NCBI RefSeq assembly: GCF_024753255.1
Contig: NZ_JANUHA010000010.1
Span: forward strand, 121,667 to 185,666
Direction: 5' to 3'
Source of the DNA: Massilia agri
Lineage (GTDB): Bacteria; Pseudomonadota; Gammaproteobacteria; Burkholderiales; Burkholderiaceae_D
DNA: 64,000 bases
Below the pieces are notes generated by a model. The model saw only the letters and a program-made list of their open reading frames with translations, made no database searches and was not told the origin of the DNA. Within the stretch, counting starts at the first letter, position 1. Each line of letters begins with the position of its first letter. Made by a program: the position numbers and the translations under genes. Shown here piece by piece: positions 48,753 through 56,255 of the stretch.

Positions 48753-50417
48753 ATGCGCGCAACGCGCGCCTTGCCCGCCATGCACGCCGCGCCCCAGGCC
48801 GCCGGCGTGGGGCTGCGCACGCCGCACTACCGCACCTTCCTGGAGGCGCGTCCGAAGGTCGGCTTCCTCGAAGTCCATAGCGAAAACTATCTTGCCCGCG
48901 CCGGCTGGGACTGGCATGTCCTCACCAGCCTGCGCCACGACTATCCCCTCAGCCTGCACGGCGTCGGGCTCGGACTGGGTTCGGTACACGGCTTTTCCGA
49001 GCGCCACCTGGCGCGCCTGCGGCTGCTCGTCGACGCGGTCGATCCCTTCCTCGTTTCCGAACACCTGAGTTGGGGCGCGCTGGCGGACCGCCAGCTCAAC
49101 GACCTGCTGCCCCTCACCCTGCTTGGTTCCATGCTGGACCTGCTGTGCGAGCGGGTAGGGCGGGTGCAGGATGCGCTGGGGCGGCGCCTGCTGGTCGAAA
49201 ACGTGTCGACCTATGTGCGCTTCCGGGACGACACCATGAGCGAGGCCGAATTCCTGGCCGAACTGGCGCGCCGCACGGGCTGCGGCGTCCTGCTGGACGT
49301 GAACAATCTCTACGTCAACCAGCACAACCACGGCGAAGATGCGCTGGCCGCAATCGCCGTGCTGCCCGTGGGCAGCGTGGGGGAGATCCACCTGGCCGGC
49401 CACCTGGCGACGCCGCTGGCCCTGGTCGACCACCACGGCGCGGCGGTGGCGGAGCCCGTGTGGGAGCTGTACCGCGCAGCCCTGGCGCGCTTCGGGCGGG
49501 TGCCGACGCTGGTCGAGTGGGATGCCGACGTGCCGCCGCTCGAGATCCTGCTGGCCGAGGCGGCGCGGGCCGACGCCATTGCCGGGGCCTATCCGCTTCT
49601 TCCCGACGTCCGGACGCAGCCTGTGCCGGCAGCGGCCGGCGCGCCGGCTGCGCCCCTGGCTGCCGTCCAGCAGCGATTCGGGGAGGCACTGTTTGACCGG
49701 GCGCAGGATGCCGCCCTCGCGCCCCTGCTCGCCGGGGAGGGCACGGCCCGCATGGCGCTCTACCGGGGCAACCTGCACGCCGGCTGGACGCGCGCGCTGT
49801 TTGACGCCTACCCGGTCGTCCGGCAACTGGTGGGGGAGGAATTCTTCGAGGGCCTGGCCCGGGCCTACGGCAAGAAGTTTCCCTCGCAGGATCCGGACCT
49901 GGCCGGCTTCGGCGCCCAGCTGCCCGCCTTCCTGGAGGATTTCCCGCCCGCTGCCGGCATCGCCTACCTGCCCGATGTCGCGCGCCTGGAATGGGCGGTG
50001 CATCGGGCCTGTCTGGCGCCGGACCTGGCGCCGGCCGGCATCGCCGCCCTGGCCGGCCTCGCGCCTGCCGCGCTCGACGGGGCGCGCTTCACCCTGCAGC
50101 CCTCGGCGGCCGTCCTGCGCAGCGCCTGGGCGACTGTGCCCCTGTGGCAGGCGCATCAGCCGGGTGGCCCGCCGCTGCCGGCGCGGGTGGATGCATCCTG
50201 CATCGCCCTGGTCCTGCGGCGCGGCTGGGAAGTGCAGGTCTGCGTACTGGAGGAGGCCGAGGCGGCCGGCCTCGAACGTCTGGCGGCGCAGGCCAGCTTC
50301 GGCGACGCGGTCGACGCCATGCTGGCGGCTGTGAAGGAGGGGGAGGCGGCGCCCGATATCGCCACGATGCTGAGGCGCTGGTTCGACGCCGGTCTCGTCG
50401 CCGGGATCGAGGTGTGA
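48753..50417 (+). CDS. bufBC: Fused bufferin maturase: MNIO (DUF692) enzyme plus DUF2063 partner
   Basis: A 554-aa fusion. Residues 15-285 are a DUF692 multinuclear non-heme iron oxidase: [24 protein letters not shown] (H69), SEHLSWG (H104), LLVENVSTY (E149), [15 protein letters not shown] (D182, H191, H193), EIHLAGH (E211, H217), DHHG (D226) and VEWD (E255). A linker (286-300) leads to a DUF2063 domain (303-420, [20 protein letters not shown]). The two are normally separate proteins, BufB and BufC, that act together on the precursor. Both active-site sets look intact. It starts 3 bases after the precursor gene. No DoxX-type membrane gene follows. Confidence 0.92.
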   Translation: MRATRALPAMHAAPQAAGVGLRTPHYRTFLEARPKVGFLEVHSENYLARAGWDWHVLTSLRHDYPLSLHGVGLGLGSVHGFSERHLARLRLLVDAVDPFLVSEHLSWGALADRQLNDLLPLTLLGSMLDLLCERVGRVQDALGRRLLVENVSTYVRFRDDTMSEAEFLAELARRTGCGVLLDVNNLYVNQHNHGEDALAAIAVLPVGSVGEIHLAGHLATPLALVDHHGAAVAEPVWELYRAALARFGRVPTLVEWDADVPPLEILLAEAARADAIAGAYPLLPDVRTQPVPAAAGAPAAPLAAVQQRFGEALFDRAQDAALAPLLAGEGTARMALYRGNLHAGWTRALFDAYPVVRQLVGEEFFEGLARAYGKKFPSQDPDLAGFGAQLPAFLEDFPPAAGIAYLPDVARLEWAVHRACLAPDLAPAGIAALAGLAPAALDGARFTLQPSAAVLRSAWATVPLWQAHQPGGPPLPARVDASCIALVLRRGWEVQVCVLEEAEAAGLERLAAQASFGDAVDAMLAAVKEGEAAPDIATMLRRWFDAGLVAGIEV

Positions 50418-50486
50418 GCTTGGCTTGTTGTCGAGAAGTAAAGCTCGTATGATGGTTGCTGAGCAATATTTTTCGAAAGGCCGCCA

Positions 50487-50987
50487 ATGTCCCAAGACGC
50501 GCAGTGCAGTTTCGATCCCCGTGTCGCCCCGCGCGACGCCGGTGACGCCGCCATTTCACTGGCGATCGGTACTTGTCAGATCCTGATCCTGTTCGGCCTG
50601 CCGGGTGCGCTGGTCCATGCCTTGAGCGCCAGCACGACCCTGACCGTGGCGACGGTGCTGCTTCTCTACCTGGCGTTCGCGCTCTACAGCGTGACCAAGG
50701 TAGAGCTGAGCCTGGAAGGAATACGTTTCGTGCGCGTGTTCGGGCATCCCCGCTTCTTGCCGTGGTCGGACATCACCGATGTGGTGGAGGCGTCGCGCAG
50801 CGAGCTGATCCTGCACGGCTGGCTATGGCCGCTGGTCTTGCCACGGGAAATGTCGCCTTCGTGTACTTCGCTGGGACACTTCCGCATCCAGTTCGGCAAG
50901 CGCTTCGTCTACTTTCCGCCGAAGGATCCCCAGCTCTTCCTGGCCGCGGTCGACCAGTTCTCGAAACGGACCGTGGACGTGGTGTGA
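50487..50987 (+). CDS. Hypothetical membrane protein with PH-like domain
   Basis: A 166-aa protein. Two membrane helices lie at about residues 24-72 (ILILFGLPGALVHALSASTT, ATVLLLYLAFALYSVTKVEL). A cytoplasmic part follows that resembles a bacterial PH-like fold (LEGIRFVRVFGHPRFLPWSD), as in the YdbT/YcxB-type small proteins. GAAAGG precedes the ATG. It is 69 bases after bufBC but has no family link to it, so co-function is uncertain. Convergent with the following gene; the stop codons are one base apart. Confidence 0.7.
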   Translation: MSQDAQCSFDPRVAPRDAGDAAISLAIGTCQILILFGLPGALVHALSASTTLTVATVLLLYLAFALYSVTKVELSLEGIRFVRVFGHPRFLPWSDITDVVEASRSELILHGWLWPLVLPREMSPSCTSLGHFRIQFGKRFVYFPPKDPQLFLAAVDQFSKRTVDVV

Positions 50988-50988
50988 G

Positions 50989-51273
50989 TCAGTGGAAGGC
51001 GCGCAGGATGCGCTGCTCGCCGGTACGGTCGCAGAAACGCTCGTTGGCGGCGCGGGTGGCGGCCATCATGCGTTCCAGCTGGGCGTCTTCGAAGCGCGCG
51101 AGTTCTTCGTTGGCCGCTTCCAGGGCGAGCGCCAGCTTGGCGCGGGCGTTCTGGTAGAGCACGCTGGTGTAGTGGTCGGTATTCTTGAGGAGTTCTTCCG
51201 CGTTCTCGATGACGAGACGCAGGTCGCCGATGAGTTGTTCCTGCGTCTGAGCGCGGGGTGCGGGGGTTTCCAT
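50989..51273 (-). CDS. DUF883-family (ElaB/YqjD) protein without membrane anchor
   Basis: A 94-residue helical protein of the ElaB/YqjD/DUF883 family (LIGDLRLVIENAEELLKNTD is diagnostic). Family members normally end in a membrane helix and bind ribosomes in stationary phase. Here the protein stops after the helical domain with a basic tail (NERFCDRTGEQRILRAFH), so the anchor is missing. AAAGGTGAAG precedes the ATG. A soluble variant is inferred. Confidence 0.8.
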   Translation of the reverse strand: METPAPRAQTQEQLIGDLRLVIENAEELLKNTDHYTSVLYQNARAKLALALEAANEELARFEDAQLERMMAATRAANERFCDRTGEQRILRAFH

Positions 51274-51395
51274 TGCTTCACCTTTAGCCGAATGTTTGCT
51301 GAATCATCACGACTTAAAATATAAACAAGGAAGCCCCGCTCTGTTTGTTAGGGCGCAAACATAAGCCCGCCGTTTTCGCGGCCTTTTTCGGCTGC

Positions 51396-51608
51396 TTACT
51401 GCACGCGGATCTGCACGTCTCCGACGGTGACGACCTGGCCGGTACGGATCTTGGCGGTCTTGCGCAGCTCCTGTTTCCCGTCGACCGACACCACGCCGCT
51501 GGCGACCATGTTCTTGCCGGCGCCGCCGCTGTCGACCAGGCCGACCAGCTTCAGCAGCTGGTTGACCTCGACGAATTCTGATGTCAAGTCGAAATCTATT
51601 TTTTGCAT
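51396..51608 (-). CDS. S4-domain RNA-binding protein (YbcJ/YaaA-like)
   Basis: A 70-residue protein with an S4 domain: EFVEVNQLLKLVGLVDSGGA, VVSVDGKQELRKTAKIR and a short C-terminal strand. Family members bind structured RNA, probably rRNA. ATG 51608 follows GAGGAT. It lies just after the fumC stop on the same strand (32 bases) and may be read through from it. Confidence 0.88.
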   Translation of the reverse strand: MQKIDFDLTSEFVEVNQLLKLVGLVDSGGAGKNMVASGVVSVDGKQELRKTAKIRTGQVVTVGDVQIRVQ

Positions 51609-51640
51609 TCTATCCTCGGGGTGGGTAATGGGCGCCAGGG

Positions 51641-53038
51641 TCAGTCGACCTGGTCCGGCCGGGTCATGTCGATCGGGACGATCCACTGGTCGAACTGTTC
51701 CTCGTTCAGGAAGCCCGACTGCAGTGCGGCCTGGCGCAGGGTCAGGCCTTCCTTGGACGCCGTCTTGGCGATCTGGGCGGCGCGATCATACCCGATATGC
51801 GGGGCCAGCGCGGTCACCAGCATCAGCGATTTTTCCATCAGCTCGGCAATGCGCGCGTGGTTCGGCTCGATGCCCTGGGCGCAGTGGGTATCGAAAGAGC
51901 GCATGCCGTCTGCCAGCAGGCGTGCGCTCTGCAGGAAGTTGTGGGCGATCATGGGCTTGAACACGTTCAGCTCGAAATTGCCCTGGGAGCCGCCGACCGT
52001 GATCGCGACGTCGTTGCCGAAGACCTGGCAGCACAGCATGGTGAGCGCCTCGCACTGGGTCGGATTGACCTTGCCCGGCATGATCGAGCTGCCCGGTTCG
52101 TTCTCGGGAATCGTGATCTCGCCCAGGCCGGAGCGCGGGCCCGAGGCCATCCAGCGCACGTCGTTGGCGATCTTCATGAGCGCCGTCGCCAGGGTCTTGA
52201 AGGCGCCGTGGGCGGCCACCATGGCGTCGTGCCCGGCCAGGGCCATGAACTTGTTCGGGGCGCTCTTGAAGGCCAGGCCCGTGCGCGAGCCCAGCTCGGC
52301 GGCGATGCGCGGGGCGAATTCCGGGTGGGCGTTCAGGCCGGTGCCGACCGCCGTGCCGCCGGCGGCCAGGGCCAGCAGCCCGGGGAGGGTGGACCGGATC
52401 GCGCTTTCCGCGAATTCCAGCTGGGCCACGTAGCCCGAGAATTCCTGGCCCAGGGTGAGCGGGGTGGCGTCCTGCAGGTGGGTGCGGCCGATCTTGACGA
52501 TGTCGTCGAACTCGCGCGACTTGCGCAGCAGCGTGCCGCGCAGCTGGGCGAGGGCGGGCAGCACGTTCTGGCTGACTGCGGCGGCGGCAGCCACGTGCAT
52601 GGCCGTGGGGAAGATGTCGTTGGACGACTGCCCCATATTGACGTGGTCGTTCGGGTGCAGCAGGCGCTTCTCGCCGCGCTCGCCTCCCATCAGTTCCGAG
52701 CCGCGGTTGGCCAGCACCTCGTTCATGTTCATATTGCTCTGGGTGCCCGAGCCGGTCTGCCACACGGCCAGCGGGAATTCGGCCGGGTGCTTGCCCTCCA
52801 GGACTTCGTCGGCGGCGCGGATGATGGCCTCGGCCTTGTCGGCGGGCAGCTTGCCCAGCGAACGGTTGACGGCCGCGGCGGCGCGCTTGACCTGGGCCAG
52901 GGCCGCCACCAGCTCGGGCGCCATGCGCTCGGTGGAGATGTGGAAATGGTGGAGTGAACGCTGGGTCTGTGCTCCCCAGAGGTGCTCCGCGGGAACCTCG
53001 ATCGGGCCGAAACTGTCCTTTTCAATCCTGTTTTCCAT
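51641..53038 (-). CDS. fumC: Fumarate hydratase class II
   Basis: FumC hydrates fumarate to malate in the citric acid cycle without iron-sulfur clusters. The 465 residues are complete: [20 protein letters not shown] start, [19 protein letters not shown] near residue 95, [17 protein letters not shown] near 135, and the superfamily signature [15 protein letters not shown] near 316. It is divergent from the FimV-like gene. No anomaly was seen. Confidence 0.97.
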   Translation of the reverse strand: MENRIEKDSFGPIEVPAEHLWGAQTQRSLHHFHISTERMAPELVAALAQVKRAAAAVNRSLGKLPADKAEAIIRAADEVLEGKHPAEFPLAVWQTGSGTQSNMNMNEVLANRGSELMGGERGEKRLLHPNDHVNMGQSSNDIFPTAMHVAAAAAVSQNVLPALAQLRGTLLRKSREFDDIVKIGRTHLQDATPLTLGQEFSGYVAQLEFAESAIRSTLPGLLALAAGGTAVGTGLNAHPEFAPRIAAELGSRTGLAFKSAPNKFMALAGHDAMVAAHGAFKTLATALMKIANDVRWMASGPRSGLGEITIPENEPGSSIMPGKVNPTQCEALTMLCCQVFGNDVAITVGGSQGNFELNVFKPMIAHNFLQSARLLADGMRSFDTHCAQGIEPNHARIAELMEKSLMLVTALAPHIGYDRAAQIAKTASKEGLTLRQAALQSGFLNEEQFDQWIVPIDMTRPDQVD

Positions 53039-53128
53039 GGTGTCCTGTGCAATAGAGGGGCTGGGATGCTAAAGAGTTTAGCGCATTGTCCGTTAATGAC
53101 GCTTGGGCCACCTTTTCCGCGTTTATCC

Positions 53129-54145
53129 ATGGCTTGCCGCCTCCCTCTGTTATTGATCAGCGCGCTGCTCGCCGGCGCCACCCAGGCGGCCGAGCTCGGC
53201 GAACCGCGGGTGAGCTCCTTCATCGGCCAGCCGCTGGTGGCCGACGTCGAGCTCGTGATGCTGGACGATCCGGCCAAGGCGGTGGCCGTGCGCCTGGCCC
53301 ATCCGGAGGTCTACCGGGGCGCCAACATCGCCATGCCGCCGGTGCTGTCCACCTTGACCATGTCGGTGATGCGGCGCGATGGTCGCCAGTTCCTGCATGT
53401 GACCTCGCTCAAGCCGGTCGACACGCCGCACCTGCACCTCTATCTCGAACTCGTCGATGGTAGCCAGCGCACCGTGCGCCTGGCGACCCTGTGGCTGTCG
53501 CCGGACCCGAATCCGGCGCCGCCGCCTCCAGCACCGGCCCCGGCGCCCGTGCCGGCCCCGGTCATCGCGGCCCCGCTCGTCCAGCCCGCGAAGGCGCCGG
53601 CGCCCGTGGCCGCGCGGTCCAGGCCCCCGGCGCCGAAGCCCGTGCCGAGGCAGGCAGCGCCCAAGCCGGCGCCGGTGGAAGAGAAGCAGGTGGCCGCAGC
53701 GGCGCCGGCCGCCTGCGCACCGCAGCCGGTCCCGGACACCAATGCCTGCGTCGTGCTGGGCGCGAAGAATGCCATGCTGCGCGAGCAGCTCGGCCAGCTC
53801 GAAGACAAGGTGAAGGTGCTGCAGGTGGCGATGGGCGCGCCGGCCTCGGCGGTCTTGCCACCCGTTAAACCCTACAAGCCGAAGAAAAAGAAGGCCGAGC
53901 CGCCGCCCGAGCCCGAGACGCCCTGGGCCCTGATCGGTGGCGGTGTCGCGGCCGTGCTGGCCCTGCTGGCCGCGCTGCTGGTGCTGCGGCGCCGGAAGGG
54001 CGCTGCCCGCCCGGCGCGCCGGGCCGAGCCGAAGGTCGGCCTGCTGGCGCGGATGCAGGCCCGGGTCAAGCGCAAGCCGGCGCCCGCGAAAACGGCCGAG
54101 CCGACCCTGGAAGAGGACGCGCACGACTCGTCTACACAAGTTTGA
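53129..54145 (+). CDS. FimV-like protein (N-terminal FimV domain, one membrane helix)
   Basis: A bitopic protein of 338 aa. The signal peptide (MACRLPLLLISALLAGATQA) leads into a FimV-type N-terminal domain (ELGEPRVSSFIGQPLVADVE), then a long Pro/Ala linker, a short coiled coil and a membrane helix at about 266-286 (ALIGGGVAAVLALLAALLVL). The basic cytoplasmic tail lacks the TPR FimV C-domain, so this is a short form. FimV acts in type IV pilus assembly and polarity. ATG 53129 fits the signal peptide; ATG 53066 has the better ribosome site (AGAGGGG) and may be the true start. Confidence 0.82.
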   Translation: MACRLPLLLISALLAGATQAAELGEPRVSSFIGQPLVADVELVMLDDPAKAVAVRLAHPEVYRGANIAMPPVLSTLTMSVMRRDGRQFLHVTSLKPVDTPHLHLYLELVDGSQRTVRLATLWLSPDPNPAPPPPAPAPAPVPAPVIAAPLVQPAKAPAPVAARSRPPAPKPVPRQAAPKPAPVEEKQVAAAAPAACAPQPVPDTNACVVLGAKNAMLREQLGQLEDKVKVLQVAMGAPASAVLPPVKPYKPKKKKAEPPPEPETPWALIGGGVAAVLALLAALLVLRRRKGAARPARRAEPKVGLLARMQARVKRKPAPAKTAEPTLEEDAHDSSTQV

Positions 54146-54155
54146 TTTTTGGCGC

Positions 54156-54421
54156 TATACTGGGTTCGTGGTCGCGAGATCACAGACGGCGCGAAGGCCT
54201 GGCGCAGCCACCACCGATAGCGTGGCGCGGAACCAGGTAACGTTGAAGAAACGCTCGTGTCCGGAAGCAGTTCGCCAGCCAGCTGAGGCAGCGAACGCCG
54301 GCAGCAACCGGCAGGAGGCGACGCCAGGAGATACCTGGAGGTCGCTCTCTCCCCCCATTCCGTGGCCGAGCCCGCCGCTCGGACGCATCTCCCAAAGCGC
54401 CTGCGGGCGCTTTTGTTTTTT
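54156..54421 (+). ncRNA. Candidate structured RNA with promoter and terminator
   Basis: A TATACT box at 54156-54161 opens a stretch of about 250 bases without a convincing protein frame. At least five hairpins are visible: GTGGTC-gcga-GATCAC; CCTGG/CCAGG (54198-54237) with inner CGC/GCG and GCCAC/GTGGC; GTTCGC/GCGAAC; GCCGG/CCGGC; and GCGAC-CCAGG/CCTGG-GTCGC (54318-54345). A CCGAGC/GCTCGG stem and a strong terminator at 54394-54421 close it. It may be a small RNA or a long leader of the HDOD gene. It does not match 6S, tmRNA, RNase P or 4.5S RNA. Confidence 0.5.
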
Positions 54422-54422
54422 C
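54394..54422 (+). terminator. Rho-independent terminator of the candidate RNA
   Basis: AAAGCGCC pairs with GGCGCTTT (8 bp) around TGCG, followed by TGTTTTTTC. It is 249 bases after the FimV-like gene stop, too far to be that gene's ordinary terminator. Confidence 0.88.
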
Positions 54423-54516
54423 TCTGCGAACCCCAAGCGATGCCATATGCATCCCGGGTCTCGCGGCCGGCGCGCGGACAGGCTACAATCGCCCAGCGGC
54501 ATTACCCGGGCGTACT

Positions 54517-55494
54517 ATGAAAAATTGGATCAATCGTTTGTTGAGCGGCGCGGACAGCCAGGCTGACGCGCCACAAGGCGCTGCCGCAGCGCCGGATGAG
54601 CCGTCTGCCGATGCGGCAGGCGACGGCGCCGGTATCGACGCGCTGTATTACGAGTGGCTCGCCGGACCGGCCATCTTCGAGGCGCCGCCGGAGACCGAGC
54701 GCCAGATCCTCGACCAGATCAGCCAGCTCACCCAGAACCCGGCCTTCGCGGCCGAGCTGGTGCCGCGGATTCCGGACTTGATCCCCAAGCTGCTGCGCAG
54801 CCTGCGCGACGAGAACGTCACGACCGGCGAACTGGCCTCCCAGGTGGCGGAAGACGTGGTGCTGGTGGCCGAGGTGCTGCGCGAGGCGAACAGCGCCTAT
54901 TACCGCCCGATGACTCCGATCAAGACGCTGGATGCCGCCATCATGCTGCTGGGCCAGAACGGCCTGCGCATGCTGCTGGCGCGGGTCGCCTTCCGGCCCG
55001 TGATCCGCATGCACGAGAGCGGTTTCGCGCGCCGCGCGGCGCCCCTGGTCTGGAACCATTCCGAGAAATGCGCGGTCGCGGCCAGCCTGATGGCGCCGGG
55101 CCTGACCGCCGACATCTTCGAATCCTGCCTCGCCGGCCTGATGCAGGACGTCGGCCTGATCGTCGCCTTCCGCCTGGCGGACCGGGTCTGCCCGAACGGC
55201 AAGGTGCCGGCCTCGACGGCCTTCGGCGTCGAGCTGCTGGCGCGCAGCCGGCTCCTCTCCGGCGTCATCGCGACCCATTGGGATTTCCCGAACAATGTGG
55301 CGGAGGCGATCAGCCAGGCGGGCGAGCCGGACGGTTCGCCGCTGGCGCAGGCGCTGGGGCAGGGTGACCGGATCGCGAAGCTGCGGATCCTGATCGATGC
55401 CGGGCTGGTGGGCGAGGACGATGCGCTGGTGAACGAGGCCTTGAATGGTTTCCAGCGCCGCTGCCTGGGGAAGCTGAGCAATCTCGAATCGTAG
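54517..55494 (+). CDS. HDOD-domain signalling protein
   Basis: A cytoplasmic protein of 325 aa with an HDOD domain at about residues 65-270 (ILDQISQLTQNPAFAAELVP, EDVVLVAEVLREANSAYYRP, LWNHSEKCAV-like motif near 183 and GLMQDVGLIVAF near 207). HDOD proteins are HD-like scaffolds in signalling, often with chemotaxis or motility. The N-terminal 45 residues are Ala/Asp-rich. A TACAAT box lies at 54484. The stop codon TAG is formed by the first bases of the repeat element that begins at 55491. Confidence 0.88.
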   Translation: MKNWINRLLSGADSQADAPQGAAAAPDEPSADAAGDGAGIDALYYEWLAGPAIFEAPPETERQILDQISQLTQNPAFAAELVPRIPDLIPKLLRSLRDENVTTGELASQVAEDVVLVAEVLREANSAYYRPMTPIKTLDAAIMLLGQNGLRMLLARVAFRPVIRMHESGFARRAAPLVWNHSEKCAVAASLMAPGLTADIFESCLAGLMQDVGLIVAFRLADRVCPNGKVPASTAFGVELLARSRLLSGVIATHWDFPNNVAEAISQAGEPDGSPLAQALGQGDRIAKLRILIDAGLVGEDDALVNEALNGFQRRCLGKLSNLES

Positions 55495-55589
55495 GGTGGG
55501 CAGGTTCTGCCCACGCGTTCAGCTCCGGCTCGCTCAGTGGCCGTGCATGCCGGAGTTGAACGCGCGGTCGGCAGAGCCGACCACCCTAC
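55491..55589. repeat. Palindromic intergenic repeat, copy 3
   Basis: Opens GTAGGGTGGGCAGG and closes GCCGACCACCCTAC; the right half matches copy 2 (TTGAACGCGCGGTCGGC), the left half copy 1. Its first four bases contain the stop codon of the HDOD gene. Confidence 0.88.
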
Positions 55590-55596
55590 CAAAGCA

Positions 55597-55619
55597 AAAG
55601 GGCGCCGATGGCGCCCTTT
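55597..55619. terminator. Bidirectional terminator between the HDOD gene and fliT
   Basis: AAAGGGCGCC pairs with GGCGCCCTTT (10 bp) around GAT. The minus strand is followed by TTTTGCTTT, suited to ending fliT. Confidence 0.85.
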
Positions 55620-55640
55620 ATCTATTGATCCCTTACCGGA

Positions 55641-55922
55641 TCAATGCGCGCACATCGCGCGTTCCACCTGGCCCATCCACGGCTCGGTCACGTCGCGGAT
55701 CGCACGGTCATTGGCCATCAGCTGCTTGATCAGGTCGATCTTGCGCTGGCGCTTGGCGCCTTCCAGGGCCGGCACGCCGCCGATCGCCGCACCTGCCGCC
55801 ACACTGGCCTGCACGTTCAGCTTGTCGAAACCGTTCCAGTCGCCCGCCTGGGCAGCAACCTTCATCTGGCCGCTGAGGCCGGCGAGGTTTTCGTACATCG
55901 AGAGGACGTCGTTCGAGGTCAT
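55641..55922 (-). CDS. fliT: Flagellar chaperone FliT
   Basis: FliT is the chaperone of the filament cap FliD and a brake on FlhDC. The 93 residues match the small helical family (MYENLAGLSGQMKVAAQAGD near the start and LIKQLMANDRAIRDVTEPWM with QVERAM at the end). It stands alone here, without fliD or fliS. A sigma-28 promoter with a near-perfect -35 box lies 50-75 bases upstream. Confidence 0.85.
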   Translation of the reverse strand: MTSNDVLSMYENLAGLSGQMKVAAQAGDWNGFDKLNVQASVAAGAAIGGVPALEGAKRQRKIDLIKQLMANDRAIRDVTEPWMGQVERAMCAH

Positions 55923-56255
55923 GTTGCTGCCTTGGCAAGTTCACCGGCCGGATTGCCGGTTGTCTACCCTTTTACGGACGCGCTTTTCGGAACTTTAGGG
56001 TTTCATTGAAAAAAATTTGAAATTTTTTTCGCGCGGACACTGATGTTGTTGGTCTTGCATGGTCAACTGACCCGCTTTGGTCCAGAATGCACCCGCCATT
56101 CCCCGGATTCGGCAGTTCGGCCGCGTTTTTTGCAGTCTGTCGCAATCCGGGCGCAGGCGCCCGGGGGCCTACGTAGAGTGCGTGCTGGGTAGTTGCGCCA
56201 TGGAGCGCCACGCCATGATCAAAAAACCAAGAAAAGCTTTGCGAGAGAGAGACTT
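55923..56255. promoter_or_regulatory. Divergent region of fliT and the M1 peptidase gene
   Basis: The 333-base region holds the fliT sigma-28 promoter (55971-55997), an AT-rich perfect palindrome (56008-56030) and a GC-rich hairpin at 56147-56164 (CCGGGCG-cagg-CGCCCGG) ahead of the M1 gene. No coding sequence is seen. Confidence 0.55.
55971..55997 (-). promoter_or_regulatory. Sigma-28 (FliA) promoter of fliT
   Basis: On the minus strand TAAAGTTC, 11 bases, TCCGTAAA. The -35 box matches 7/8 and the -10 shares CCGTAAA with the promoter at 48067. The AT-rich palindrome at 56008-56030 lies where an UP element would be. Confidence 0.72.

Noticed and set aside
54259..54272. GTCCGGAAGCAG resembling the 4.5S (SRP) RNA tip
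   Set aside because: The conserved loop is GTCCGGAAGGAAGCAG; four bases are missing and the flanks do not form the long SRP hairpin.
54156..54421. 6S RNA
   Set aside because: The 5' and 3' ends do not pair into the long closing stem of 6S RNA and there is no large central bubble.
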